From: Sulfuricella sp.
GTDB lineage: Bacteria; Pseudomonadota; Gammaproteobacteria; Burkholderiales; Sulfuricellaceae
Assembly (NCBI GenBank): GCA_030696235.1
Contig: JAUYSN010000146.1
Location: 1 to 5,317, forward strand
Direction: 5' to 3'
DNA length: 5,317 bases
Positions 1 to 5,317 of the stretch are shown here, piece by piece. The position numbers and the translations under genes were made by a program. Every line of letters starts with the position of its first letter. Within the stretch, counting starts at the first letter, position 1. The notes below the pieces were generated by a model. It saw only the letters and a program-made list of their open reading frames with translations. It did no database searches and had not been told where the DNA came from.

Positions 1-1
1 G

Positions 2-208
2 GGTGTGCTCGGTGCCTTGCTGGTGGAAACGGCGGAGGGGCTGCGATTCCGCATCGGAACGGGGTTTTCCGACGCTCAGCGTCGAAACCCGCCTGCGCCG
101 GGAAGCTGGGTGACGTATCGCCATATCGGACTGAACGAAGACAGCGGCATTCCCCGCTTCGCCAGTTTCATGCGGGTGCGGGAAGACGTGCCCGGCGGGG
201 AGAGGTAA
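2..208 (+). CDS. ATP-dependent DNA ligase, C-terminal fragment (LigE-like)
   Basis: This is the last 68 codons of a gene whose start lies before the window. The reading frame is open from base 2 and ends at TAA 206-208. The visible protein has the pattern of the C-terminal OB fold of small bacterial ATP-dependent DNA ligases: a GALLVET strand, an FRIGTGFSD strand and turn, NPPAPGSWVTYR, then GIPRFASFMRVRED near the end. In this family the OB fold closes over nicked DNA and works with an upstream adenylation domain, which is not visible here. LigE-type ligases of Neisseria, Haemophilus and related bacteria are short and usually carry a signal peptide for export, but nothing in this fragment tests that. 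A GTG at base 5 is an internal valine codon, not a start. The family call is fairly firm; the LigE subtype is inferred. Confidence 0.78.
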   Translation, partial: GVLGALLVETAEGLRFRIGTGFSDAQRRNPPAPGSWVTYRHIGLNEDSGIPRFASFMRVREDVPGGER

Positions 209-229
209 AAGTCGCAGGCCTGTTCACTA

Positions 230-250
230 CCCCTCACCCCTCACCCCTCT
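230..250. repeat. Three tandem CCCCTCA heptamers
   Basis: Three adjacent 7-base units read CCCCTCA, CCCCTCA and CCCCTCT, the last with one change. They lie in the 64-base gap between the ligase gene and the transporter gene. The tract is strongly strand-asymmetric (C-rich on +, G-rich on -). I recall similar CCCCTCA runs in intergenic DNA of some proteobacteria, but no function can be assigned from this copy. Confidence 0.7.
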
Positions 251-259
251 GCGGCGTGT

Positions 260-265
260 TAAAAT
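260..265 (+). promoter_or_regulatory. Possible -10 element for the transporter gene
   Basis: TAAAAT lies in GTGTTAAAATTCCG, resembling a sigma-70 -10 box. It is only 7 bases before the ATG at 273, so transcription from it would begin at or next to the start codon. No good -35 hexamer is found at the usual distance because that region is the CCCCTCA tract. This is a weak prediction. Confidence 0.3.
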
Positions 266-272
266 TCCGTCC

Positions 273-1409
273 ATGCGTTCCCTACCCTACTGGCGTCTCT
301 CCGGTTTTTATTTCTTCTATTTTGCCTTTGTCGGCGCGATGGCCCCGTTCTGGGGGCTGTATCTCAAATCGCTGGCATTCAACGCGTTCCAGATCGGCGT
401 GCTGATGTCGCTGCTGCAGGTGATGCGGATGTTTGCGCCCAACTTCTGGGGCTGGGTGGCCGACCGTGCCGGCAAGCGCGTCGCCATCGTCCAGATTGCG
501 GTCGGTTTGAGTTTGCTGAGCTTTGTTCCGGTGTTTTTCGGTTCCAGCTTTGCCTGGCTGTTCGTGGCGATGTCGCTGATGAGCTTTTTCTGGAGTGCTT
601 CCCTGCCGCTGGTGGAAGCGACCACGCTCAGCCATCTCGGCGAGAAGACTGCAAAGTACGGGCGCATCCGGCTGTGGGGCTCGGTCGGATTCATCATTGC
701 GGTGATCGGGCTGGGCTATCTGTTCGATTACGTCGAGATTAGCTGGCTGCTGTGGGCAGTGCTGGGCATCGTGGCCGCGTTGCTGCTGTTTTCGCGCCAC
801 ATTCCGGAGGCGGAGGTGCTGCCTCATCACACCGACCATCTGCCGATCTGGCACATCATCCGCCGTCCCGAGGTGCTTGCTTTTATCGGCGCCGGTTTCC
901 TGATGGCGGCGGCGCATGGCGCTTATTACACGTTCTACTCGATTTATCTGGTCGATCACGGTTATGCCAAGAGCAGCGTGGGGCTGCTGTGGTCGCTCGG
1001 GGTGGTGTGCGAGATCGGCGTGTTCCTGTGGATGCCGCGCCTGCTGCGCAGTGTGACGCTGCGCCAGGTGTTGCTGGCCAGTCTCGCCCTCGCGGCGCTG
1101 CGCTTTCTGATGATCGGCTGGGGGGTGGGCTGGATTGCCGTGATCGTGGCGGCCCAGTTGCTCCACGCCGCCACCTTCGGCGCCTACCATTCGGCGGCGG
1201 TGGAAATGGTGCACCGCTTTTTCAAAGGCAGGCATCAGGCCCAGGGGCAGGCGCTCTACAACAGCCTGTCGTTCGGGGCGGGAGGGACGCTGGGCGGGCT
1301 GTATAGCGGCATGGCCTGGGAAACGCTGGGACCGGAAGTGACGTTTACCATTGCGGCCGCTTTTGCCTTGGCGGCGTTTGGGTTAGTGGCGTGGAAGTTG
1401 AGGTTGTAG
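273..1409 (+). CDS. MFS transporter, HcaT / MFS_1-like type
   Basis: This 378-residue inner-membrane protein is predicted to have about 12 hydrophobic segments with short polar loops, the usual size for the phenylpropionate-permease (HcaT-like) branch of the major facilitator superfamily. The N-terminus ([20 protein letters not shown], residues 14-32) matches the first helix pattern of this group. [10 protein letters not shown] (60-69) is the motif-A-like loop between helices 2 and 3. [12 protein letters not shown] (129-140) is the signature following helix 4. A histidine-containing cytoplasmic loop lies near 175-198, and [13 protein letters not shown] (319-331) is the conserved loop before the last helices. 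The start at 273 fits the family N-terminus, although no clear Shine-Dalgarno sequence precedes it. The substrate cannot be read from sequence: HcaT carries 3-phenylpropionate, but most homologues are uncharacterised. Its location beside the leucine genes does not imply leucine transport, because a palindrome and a probable promoter separate them. Confidence 0.88.
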   Translation: MRSLPYWRLSGFYFFYFAFVGAMAPFWGLYLKSLAFNAFQIGVLMSLLQVMRMFAPNFWGWVADRAGKRVAIVQIAVGLSLLSFVPVFFGSSFAWLFVAMSLMSFFWSASLPLVEATTLSHLGEKTAKYGRIRLWGSVGFIIAVIGLGYLFDYVEISWLLWAVLGIVAALLLFSRHIPEAEVLPHHTDHLPIWHIIRRPEVLAFIGAGFLMAAAHGAYYTFYSIYLVDHGYAKSSVGLLWSLGVVCEIGVFLWMPRLLRSVTLRQVLLASLALAALRFLMIGWGVGWIAVIVAAQLLHAATFGAYHSAAVEMVHRFFKGRHQAQGQALYNSLSFGAGGTLGGLYSGMAWETLGPEVTFTIAAAFALAAFGLVAWKLRL

Positions 1410-1450
1410 GTTGCAGGGAAGCGCGGCGCGCCCCGTTTCCGTTATGCAAC
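1410..1450 (+). repeat. Imperfect inverted repeat after the transporter stop; possible terminator
   Basis: The outer arms GTTGCA (1410-1415) and TGCAAC (1445-1450) are exact complements. Inside them GGAAGCG (1417-1423) pairs with CGTTTCC (1434-1440), with one G-U pair. A C-C mismatch and a GG/CC pair then surround a CGCG loop, and the right side carries a GTTA bulge. The hairpin starts at the base after the transporter stop codon, as expected for a terminator. However, the bases that follow (TATCCGATTT) are not a T-run, so intrinsic termination is uncertain. It could instead be a protein-binding site ahead of leuC. Confidence 0.45.
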
Positions 1451-1474
1451 TATCCGATTTGCCAAGAAATATGC

Positions 1475-1480
1475 CATAAT
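1475..1480 (+). promoter_or_regulatory. Possible -10 element of the leuC promoter
   Basis: CATAAT within ATGCCATAATTTCCG resembles a sigma-70 -10 box and lies 30 bases before the leuC ATG, giving a leader of about 25 bases. No convincing -35 hexamer sits 16-18 bases upstream. TTGCCA at 1459-1464 is a good -35 by sequence, but only 10 bases separate it from this box. Some promoter is expected here because the gene before ends at a palindrome and a long co-directional block begins. Confidence 0.35.
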
Positions 1481-1510
1481 TTCCGTTTTTCGCCGTCTTT
1501 TAAGTCAGTC

Positions 1511-2914
1511 ATGAGCGCACAAACCCTTTACGACAAGTTATGGCAGTCCCATGTGGTGCACACCGAGTCGGATGGCACCACGTTGCTTTACATCGACCGT
1601 CATCTGCTGCATGAAGTGACCAGCCCGCAGGCATTCGAGGGGCTGCGTCTGGCCGGGCGCAAGCCGTGGCGCTTGAGCGCCAACTTGGCGGTGGCCGACC
1701 ATAACGTGCCGACTACCGACCGCAGTCATGGCATCGCCGACCCGATTTCGCGTCTTCAGGTGGAAACCCTGGACGACAACTGCGCCAGTTTCGGGATTAC
1801 CGAATTCAAGATGGGCGATGTGCGCCAAGGCATCGTGCACGTCATCGGCCCGGAGCAGGGCGCGACCCTACCGGGGATGACGGTGGTGTGCGGGGACTCG
1901 CATACCAGCACGCATGGCGCTTTCGGCGCGCTGGCCCACGGTATCGGTACCAGCGAAGTCGAGCATGTGCTCGCCACGCAATGTTTGCTGCAGAAGAAAT
2001 CCAAAACCATGCTGGTCAGGGTGGAGGGGTCTCTGGGTAAAGGCGCCACGGCCAAGGACATCGCGCTGGCAGTGATCGGCAGAATCGGCACCGCGGGCGG
2101 CACCGGCTACGCCATCGAGTTTGCCGGCTCGGCGATCCGCGCGCTTTCCATGGAAGGGCGCATGACCCTGTGCAACATGGCAATCGAGGCGGGTGCGCGT
2201 GCCGGCATGGTGGCGGTGGACGACACCACGATCAATTACATCAAGGGCCGTCCCTTTGCACCCAAGGGCGAGCTGTGGGACAAGGCGGTAGCCAACTGGC
2301 GCACGCTGGTGAGCGACGAGGGCGTGCATTTCGACGCGGTGGTCGAAGTCGATGCTGCGGCGATCAAGCCCAGCGTGACCTGGGGCACGTCGCCGGAGAT
2401 GGTGGTTACAGTGGACGACAAGGTGCCCGATCCGGCGCAGGAGTCCGATCCGGTCAAGCGTTCCGGCATGGAACGGGCACTGGCCTACATGGGCTTGCAG
2501 GCGAATACGCCGATCACGCAGATCGCGGTGGACAAGGTGTTCATCGGCTCCTGCACCAATTCCCGGATCGAAGACCTGCGCGGCGCGGCGAAAATCGCCA
2601 AGGGCAAGCACAAGGCGGCGAACGTCAAGCAAGTGCTGGTGGTGCCGGGTTCCGGCCTGGTCAAGCAGCAGGCTGAGGCGGAAGGCCTGGACAAGATTTT
2701 TATCGAGGCCGGTTTCGAATGGCGCGATCCCGGGTGCTCGATGTGCCTGGCGATGAATGCCGACCGGCTGGAACCGGGCGAGCGTTGCGCCTCCACCTCC
2801 AACCGTAATTTCGAGGGACGGCAGGGGCCGGGTGGTCGAACCCATCTGGTCAGTCCGGAGATGGCCGCGGCTGCGGCGATTGCCGGGCATTTCGTCGATA
2901 TACGGGATTGGTAG
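1511..2914 (+). CDS. leuC: 3-isopropylmalate dehydratase large subunit LeuC
   Basis: This is the large subunit of isopropylmalate isomerase, which with LeuD converts 2-isopropylmalate to 3-isopropylmalate in cytoplasmic leucine synthesis. It has 467 residues, the normal length of the proteobacterial LeuC type. The aconitase-family 4Fe-4S ligands are all present: Cys348 in [14 protein letters not shown], and Cys409 and Cys412 in [30 protein letters not shown] (128-146) and [12 protein letters not shown] (428-439) are further family signatures, so the enzyme should be functional. The frame is open back to a GTG at 1391, but the added 40 residues are not LeuC-like and would run through the palindrome and promoter region. 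[11 protein letters not shown] at 1511 is the typical N-terminus. The ribosome binding site is weak (TAAG at 1501-1504). The gene ends in two consecutive in-frame stops, TAG then TAA. It heads the leu block. Confidence 0.97.
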   Translation: MSAQTLYDKLWQSHVVHTESDGTTLLYIDRHLLHEVTSPQAFEGLRLAGRKPWRLSANLAVADHNVPTTDRSHGIADPISRLQVETLDDNCASFGITEFKMGDVRQGIVHVIGPEQGATLPGMTVVCGDSHTSTHGAFGALAHGIGTSEVEHVLATQCLLQKKSKTMLVRVEGSLGKGATAKDIALAVIGRIGTAGGTGYAIEFAGSAIRALSMEGRMTLCNMAIEAGARAGMVAVDDTTINYIKGRPFAPKGELWDKAVANWRTLVSDEGVHFDAVVEVDAAAIKPSVTWGTSPEMVVTVDDKVPDPAQESDPVKRSGMERALAYMGLQANTPITQIAVDKVFIGSCTNSRIEDLRGAAKIAKGKHKAANVKQVLVVPGSGLVKQQAEAEGLDKIFIEAGFEWRDPGCSMCLAMNADRLEPGERCASTSNRNFEGRQGPGGRTHLVSPEMAAAAAIAGHFVDIRDW

Positions 2915-2928
2915 TAAAAGCGTAACCA

Positions 2929-3008
2929 TTTACCGCCAAGGACGCCAGGGACGCAAAGGAAAAACATAAGGAATTCCTTTGCGCTACCTTGCGGCCTTTG
3001 CGGTGAAA
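2929..3008 (+). repeat. Intergenic palindromic repeat, copy 1 (leuC/ecn junction)
   Basis: This 80-base element begins TTTACCGC and ends GCGGTGAAA. The left arm (2932-2959) and right arm (2976-3004) form an imperfect stem of about 28 pairs. The inner part is perfect: CGCAAAGGAA at 2952-2961 pairs with TTCCTTTGCG at 2974-2983, around a 12-base loop. It starts 14 bases after the leuC stop and ends 29 bases before the next ATG. Copies 2 and 3 further down share its arms but not its loop. A T-rich stretch (TTTTATTCTTTT, 3011-3022) follows it. This is the most diverged of the three copies: its left arm has CGCCAAGG and GCCAGGG where the others have AAGG-type units. Confidence 0.9.
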
Positions 3009-3022
3009 GATTTTATTCTTTT

Positions 3023-3029
3023 AAGAGGA
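3023..3029 (+). promoter_or_regulatory. Ribosome binding site of the small lipoprotein gene
   Basis: AAGAGGA lies 8 bases before the ATG at 3038. It is the clearest Shine-Dalgarno sequence in the window and supports the short 41-codon gene as a real coding region. Confidence 0.7.
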
Positions 3030-3037
3030 TACGTGAC

Positions 3038-3163
3038 ATGAGCAAATTAGTATGGGTTGTCGTTGTGGTTGCTGCTGCAATCCTGGCCGGTTGCAATACC
3101 ATGCGCGGCGTCGGCCAGGATATCGAGAAGGGCGGCGAAGCCATTCAGAAGGCGGTTAAATAA
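3038..3163 (+). CDS. Entericidin A/B family small lipoprotein
   Basis: This gene encodes 41 residues: a short hydrophobic signal (residues 4-17, rich in Val and Ala), a lipobox LAGC at 16-19, then NTMRGVGQDIEKGGEAIQKA. The pattern CNTxRGxGxDIxxGGxAI is the hallmark of the entericidin family (EcnA and EcnB of Escherichia coli). Cys19 should be lipidated by signal peptidase II processing. Asn at the next position is not the Asp inner-membrane retention signal, so outer-membrane sorting is likely. Entericidins were described as a toxin-like and antidote-like lipoprotein pair; only one member is present here and it cannot be assigned to either role. A strong ribosome binding site precedes it. Its TAA is immediately followed by the leuD ATG, so the two genes are surely co-transcribed and probably translationally coupled. 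As I recall, a small lipoprotein gene at this leuC-leuD position recurs in other betaproteobacteria. Confidence 0.9.
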   Translation: MSKLVWVVVVVAAAILAGCNTMRGVGQDIEKGGEAIQKAVK

Positions 3164-3802
3164 ATGGAAAAATTCACCCGGCTGGAAGGTTTGGTGGCAC
3201 CGCTGGATCGTGCCAACGTCGATACCGACGCGATCATTCCCAAGCAGTTCCTGAAGTCCATCAAGCGCAGCGGTTTCGGGCCGAACCTGTTCGACGAGTG
3301 GCGCTATCTCGACCACGGCGAGCCGGGCCAGGATTGCAGCAACCGTCCGCTCAACCCGGATTTCGTGCTCAATCAGCTGCGCTATCAGGGCGCGCAAATC
3401 CTGCTGGCGCGCGAGAACTTCGGTTGCGGCTCAAGCCGCGAGCATGCGCCATGGGCGTTGCTGGACTACGGTTTCCGCGCTGTTATCGCGCCCAGCTTCG
3501 CCGATATTTTCTTCAACAACTGCTTCAAGAACGGCATTCTGCCGATTGTGATGGATGCCGAAGAAGTCGACCGCCTGTTCAAGGAAACGGTGGCGACCGA
3601 GGGCTACCGGTTGACGGTGGACCTGGAGCAGCAGTTGGTCACTACGCCGGGCGGGTATGGCGTCAGCTTCGAGGTGGATTCTTTCCGCAAGTACTGCCTG
3701 CTCAACGGCCTGGATGACATCGGCCTGACGCTGCAGAACGCGGACAAGATCAAGGCATACGAAGAGCGGCGCAAGGTCGAGGCGCCGTGGTTGTTTGTTT
3801 GA
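3164..3802 (+). CDS. leuD: 3-isopropylmalate dehydratase small subunit LeuD
   Basis: This is the small (swivel-domain) subunit of isopropylmalate isomerase, the partner of LeuC in the cytoplasm. It has 212 residues, slightly longer than the 201 of E. coli LeuD. Family motifs are intact: [14 protein letters not shown] (18-31), [12 protein letters not shown] (37-48), [17 protein letters not shown] (83-99) and [18 protein letters not shown] (111-128). The start is fixed by the [21 protein letters not shown]-terminus. It lies directly after the lipoprotein stop (TAAATG), and AGAAGG at 3147-3152, inside the upstream gene, can serve as the ribosome binding site. Ribosomes finishing the small gene are therefore well placed to restart here. 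The gene ends TGA then TAA, two stops in the same frame, as leuC does with TAG-TAA. LeuC and LeuD are needed in matched amounts, yet a palindrome and a small gene separate them. Confidence 0.97.
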   Translation: MEKFTRLEGLVAPLDRANVDTDAIIPKQFLKSIKRSGFGPNLFDEWRYLDHGEPGQDCSNRPLNPDFVLNQLRYQGAQILLARENFGCGSSREHAPWALLDYGFRAVIAPSFADIFFNNCFKNGILPIVMDAEEVDRLFKETVATEGYRLTVDLEQQLVTTPGGYGVSFEVDSFRKYCLLNGLDDIGLTLQNADKIKAYEERRKVEAPWLFV

Positions 3803-3809
3803 TAAATCA

Positions 3810-3899
3810 TTTACCGCAAGGGACGCAAGGGTACGCGAAGGAAGGCTTGTTAAGGGTTTGGTTTTACCTTTGCGATCCTTCGCGTCCTTTGCGGTGAAA
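3810..3899 (+). repeat. Intergenic palindromic repeat, copy 2 (leuD/leuB junction)
   Basis: This 90-base element has the same ends as copy 1 (TTTACCGC and GCGGTGAAA) in the same orientation. The arms at 3813-3841 and 3867-3895 are 29 bases each: by eye 23 Watson-Crick pairs, 3 G-U pairs in the + strand RNA and 3 mismatches, around a 25-base loop, the longest of the three. It begins 7 bases after the leuD stop and ends 14 bases before leuB, so it fills almost all of the spacer. Confidence 0.92.
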
Positions 3900-3913
3900 C
3901 ACTGGGAATTAAT

Positions 3914-4978
3914 ATGAAAATTGCAGTCTTGCCGGGTGACGGCATCGGGCCGGAAATCGTCGCGCAGGCGGTCAAGGTGCTCAAGGCGCTGTCCAGCGAC
4001 GGCATGAAAATAGAGATGGAAGAAGCGCCGATCGGCGGGGCGGGCTATGACGCGGCGGGTGATCCGCTACCAGCGGCCACTCTCAAGCTGGCGCAGGTTG
4101 CGGATGCCGTGCTGCTGGGAGCGGTCGGCGGCTGGAAGTACGATGCCCTGCCACGGCCGATGCGTCCGGAGCAAGGGCTGCTGCGCATCCGCAAGGAACT
4201 CAACCTGTTTGCCAACCTGCGCCCGGCACTGCTTTACCCTGAACTGGCCGACGCTTCCAGTCTCAAGCCGGAAGTGGTGTCCGGCCTCGACATCATGATC
4301 GTGCGCGAGCTTACCGGAGATATCTACTTCGGCCAGCCGCGCGGCATCCATATCAATGAAAAGGGCGAGCGCGAGGGCTTCAATACGATGCGCTACTCGG
4401 AGTCGGAAATCCGCCGCATCGGGCATGTCGCTTTCGGCATTGCCAGCAAGCGCAACCGCAAGGTTTGCTCGGTGGACAAGGCCAACGTGCTGGAAACCAC
4501 TGAACTGTGGCGCCAGATCATGATCGAAGTGGCAAAGGACTACCCGGATGTCGAGCTTTCCCACATGTATGTGGACAACGCGGCGATGCAGCTGGTGCGC
4601 GCGCCCAAGCAGTTCGACGTGATCGTCACCGGCAACATTTTCGGCGACATCCTGTCCGACGAGGCGTCGATGCTGACCGGCTCCATCGGCATGCTGCCTT
4701 CGGCTTCCCTGGACAGCAACAACAAGGGCATGTACGAGCCCAGCCACGGCTCCGCGCCGGACATCGCCGGGCAGAACATCGCCAATCCGCTCGCGACCAT
4801 ACTGTCGGCGGCGATGATGATGCGCTATACCTTCAACCGTGAGGAAGTCGCACAGCGCATCGAAGGTGCAGTGAAGAAGGTGCTGGCTAACGGTTTGCGC
4901 ACTTCCGACATCTGGACCGAAGGGACGCGCAAGGTCTCGTGCAGCGAGATGGGCGACGCGGTGGTGGCAGCGCTATAG
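3914..4978 (+). CDS. leuB: 3-isopropylmalate dehydrogenase LeuB
   Basis: LeuB oxidises 3-isopropylmalate with NAD+ and decarboxylates it to 2-oxoisocaproate, the direct precursor of leucine, in the cytoplasm. It has 354 residues, typical of the bacterial enzyme. The N-terminus [20 protein letters not shown] is diagnostic. Substrate-binding residues are in place: Arg93 and Arg103 in [14 protein letters not shown], Arg131 and Tyr138 in [11 protein letters not shown], and Lys189 in [10 protein letters not shown]. Metal-binding aspartates are Asp221 (YVDNAAM) and Asp245/Asp249 (FGDILSDE). [18 protein letters not shown] (275-292) is the NAD-binding loop of the isopropylmalate rather than the isocitrate enzyme. 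ELTGDIYFG also favours LeuB over tartrate or isocitrate dehydrogenase relatives. The start is supported by a GGGA at 3904-3907, a weak ribosome binding site. It follows LeuD after a 111-base spacer filled mainly by a palindrome and probably belongs to the same transcript. Confidence 0.97.
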   Translation: MKIAVLPGDGIGPEIVAQAVKVLKALSSDGMKIEMEEAPIGGAGYDAAGDPLPAATLKLAQVADAVLLGAVGGWKYDALPRPMRPEQGLLRIRKELNLFANLRPALLYPELADASSLKPEVVSGLDIMIVRELTGDIYFGQPRGIHINEKGEREGFNTMRYSESEIRRIGHVAFGIASKRNRKVCSVDKANVLETTELWRQIMIEVAKDYPDVELSHMYVDNAAMQLVRAPKQFDVIVTGNIFGDILSDEASMLTGSIGMLPSASLDSNNKGMYEPSHGSAPDIAGQNIANPLATILSAAMMMRYTFNREEVAQRIEGAVKKVLANGLRTSDIWTEGTRKVSCSEMGDAVVAAL

Positions 4979-4983
4979 AAAAA

Positions 4984-5064
4984 TTTACCGCAAAGGACGC
5001 AAAGGATCGCGAAGGTAAAAGCAAGAGAAGTCCTTTGCGTACCATAGCGTCCTTTGCGGTGAGA
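4984..5064 (+). repeat. Intergenic palindromic repeat, copy 3 (leuB/asd junction)
   Basis: This 81-base element begins TTTACCGC and ends GCGGTGAGA, again in the same orientation. The arms at 4987-5015 and 5032-5060 share an exact outer match, ACCGCAAAGGACGC against GCGTCCTTTGCGGT. A four-mismatch middle and an inner CGCGAAGG/CCTTTGCG stem follow, with a 16-base loop. The left arm shows the unit structure most clearly: AAAGGACGC, AAAGGATCGC, then GAAGG. It begins 5 bases after the leuB stop and ends 28 bases before the asd start. A short T-run (5071-5075) follows. Confidence 0.92.
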
Positions 5065-5080
5065 ATTAGGTTTTTGTATT

Positions 5081-5085
5081 AAGGA
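5081..5085 (+). promoter_or_regulatory. Ribosome binding site of asd
   Basis: AAGGA lies 7 bases before the ATG at 5093 and 10 bases before the second ATG at 5096. The first spacing is closer to optimal, which favours a protein starting Met-Met-Lys. Confidence 0.6.
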
Positions 5086-5092
5086 AAATAGC

Positions 5093-5317
5093 ATGATGAA
5101 AGTAGGTTTGATTGGCTGGCGCGGCATGGTGGGTTCGGTGCTGATGCAGCGGATGCGCGAGGAAAAGGATTTCGATCATTTTGAGCCGGTGTTCTTCACC
5201 ACCTCCAATCCTGGCGGCAAGGGTCCGGATATCGGCAAGGACGTTCCGCCGCTGAAGGATGCCAGGAATATCGCCGACCTCAAGGCGATGGACGCGATCA
5301 TCTCCTGTCAGGGTGGC
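5093..5317 (+). CDS. asd: Aspartate-semialdehyde dehydrogenase, N-terminal part
   Basis: The first 75 codons are visible and the gene runs off the window in frame. The enzyme reduces aspartyl-4-phosphate with NADPH to aspartate semialdehyde, the branch point to lysine, diaminopimelate (cell wall), threonine and methionine. MKVGLIGWRGMVGSVLMQRM contains the NADP-binding GxxGxxG turn (Gly8, Gly11, Gly14) typical of the proteobacterial Asd. PVFFTTSNPGG (32-42) and the final AIISCQGG are also characteristic. The catalytic cysteine lies further on and is not in the window. Two ATG codons are adjacent at 5093 and 5096; the first has the better ribosome binding site spacing. It lies 114 bases after leuB in the same direction, so it may be on the leu transcript, but the palindrome between them could hold a processing or control point and a separate promoter is possible. 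Confidence 0.95.
   Translation, partial: MMKVGLIGWRGMVGSVLMQRMREEKDFDHFEPVFFTTSNPGGKGPDIGKDVPPLKDARNIADLKAMDAIISCQGG

Noticed and set aside
282..1235. Long open frame on the - strand opposite the transporter gene
   Set aside because: It mirrors a hydrophobic membrane-protein gene and translates to a His/Gln/Arg-rich, low-hydrophobicity sequence with no recognisable domain. It is explained by the codon bias of the real gene.
1391..1510. Upstream GTG start giving LeuC a 40-residue extension
   Set aside because: The extension overlaps the end of the transporter gene, the palindrome and the likely promoter, and does not resemble LeuC. The ATG at 1511 gives the normal length and N-terminus.
1868..2929. 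353-codon open frame on the - strand opposite leuC
   Set aside because: It lies wholly opposite a clear, complete leuC, has His/Arg-rich composition and shows no family motif. It is a shadow of GC-rich codons.
2929..3008. An insertion sequence remnant with target duplications
   Set aside because: I saw no matching short direct repeats flanking any copy and no transposase-like reading frame. Mobility remains possible but is unsupported here.
2929..5064. A CRISPR array formed by the three similar repeats
   Set aside because: The copies are about 800-1,100 bases apart with whole genes between them and differ from one another; there are no short regular spacers.
4825..5127. - strand open frame across the leuB/asd junction
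   Set aside because: It crosses the palindromic repeat and the 5' end of asd, and its protein has no recognisable pattern.

Overview
This window looks like an ordinary chromosomal segment from a betaproteobacterium. I infer the class from three things: the order leuC - entericidin-type lipoprotein - leuD - leuB - asd, the protein sequences, and the GC-rich, G/C-ending codon use. The intergenic palindromes resemble ones I associate with Nitrosomonadales-type genomes (Gallionella, Sideroxydans or Sulfuricella relatives), but that finer placement is a guess. All recognised genes lie on the + strand.

Layout. Positions 2-208 are the 3' end of an ATP-dependent DNA ligase gene (C-terminal OB fold). 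A 64-base gap with three CCCCTCA-like heptamers leads to a complete major facilitator superfamily transporter gene (273-1409, HcaT/MFS_1-like type). A 41-base imperfect palindrome directly follows its stop codon. Next comes a probable promoter region and the leucine block: leuC (1511-2914), a 41-residue entericidin-like lipoprotein (3038-3163), leuD (3164-3802) and leuB (3914-4978). The window ends inside asd (5093 onward), the aspartate-semialdehyde dehydrogenase gene.

How the genes work together. LeuC and LeuD are the two subunits of isopropylmalate isomerase, and LeuB oxidises its product to the 2-oxoisocaproate precursor, so three consecutive enzymatic subunits of leucine synthesis are encoded in line. 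Asd supplies the lysine/threonine/methionine and diaminopimelate branches. The small lipoprotein gene abuts leuD with no spacer and is probably translated in coupling with it, although it has no evident role in leucine synthesis.

The most notable non-coding signal is a family of three related 80-90-base imperfect palindromes. One fills each of the three longer gene junctions (leuC/ecn, leuD/leuB, leuB/asd). All three are in the same orientation, and each sits between a stop codon and the next ribosome binding site. Each arm is built from a repeated AAAGGACGC-like unit. No CRISPR array, tRNA, rRNA, transposase gene or phage gene was seen. I found no convincing new multi-gene system; the repeat family and the embedded lipoprotein are the parts most worth a second look.
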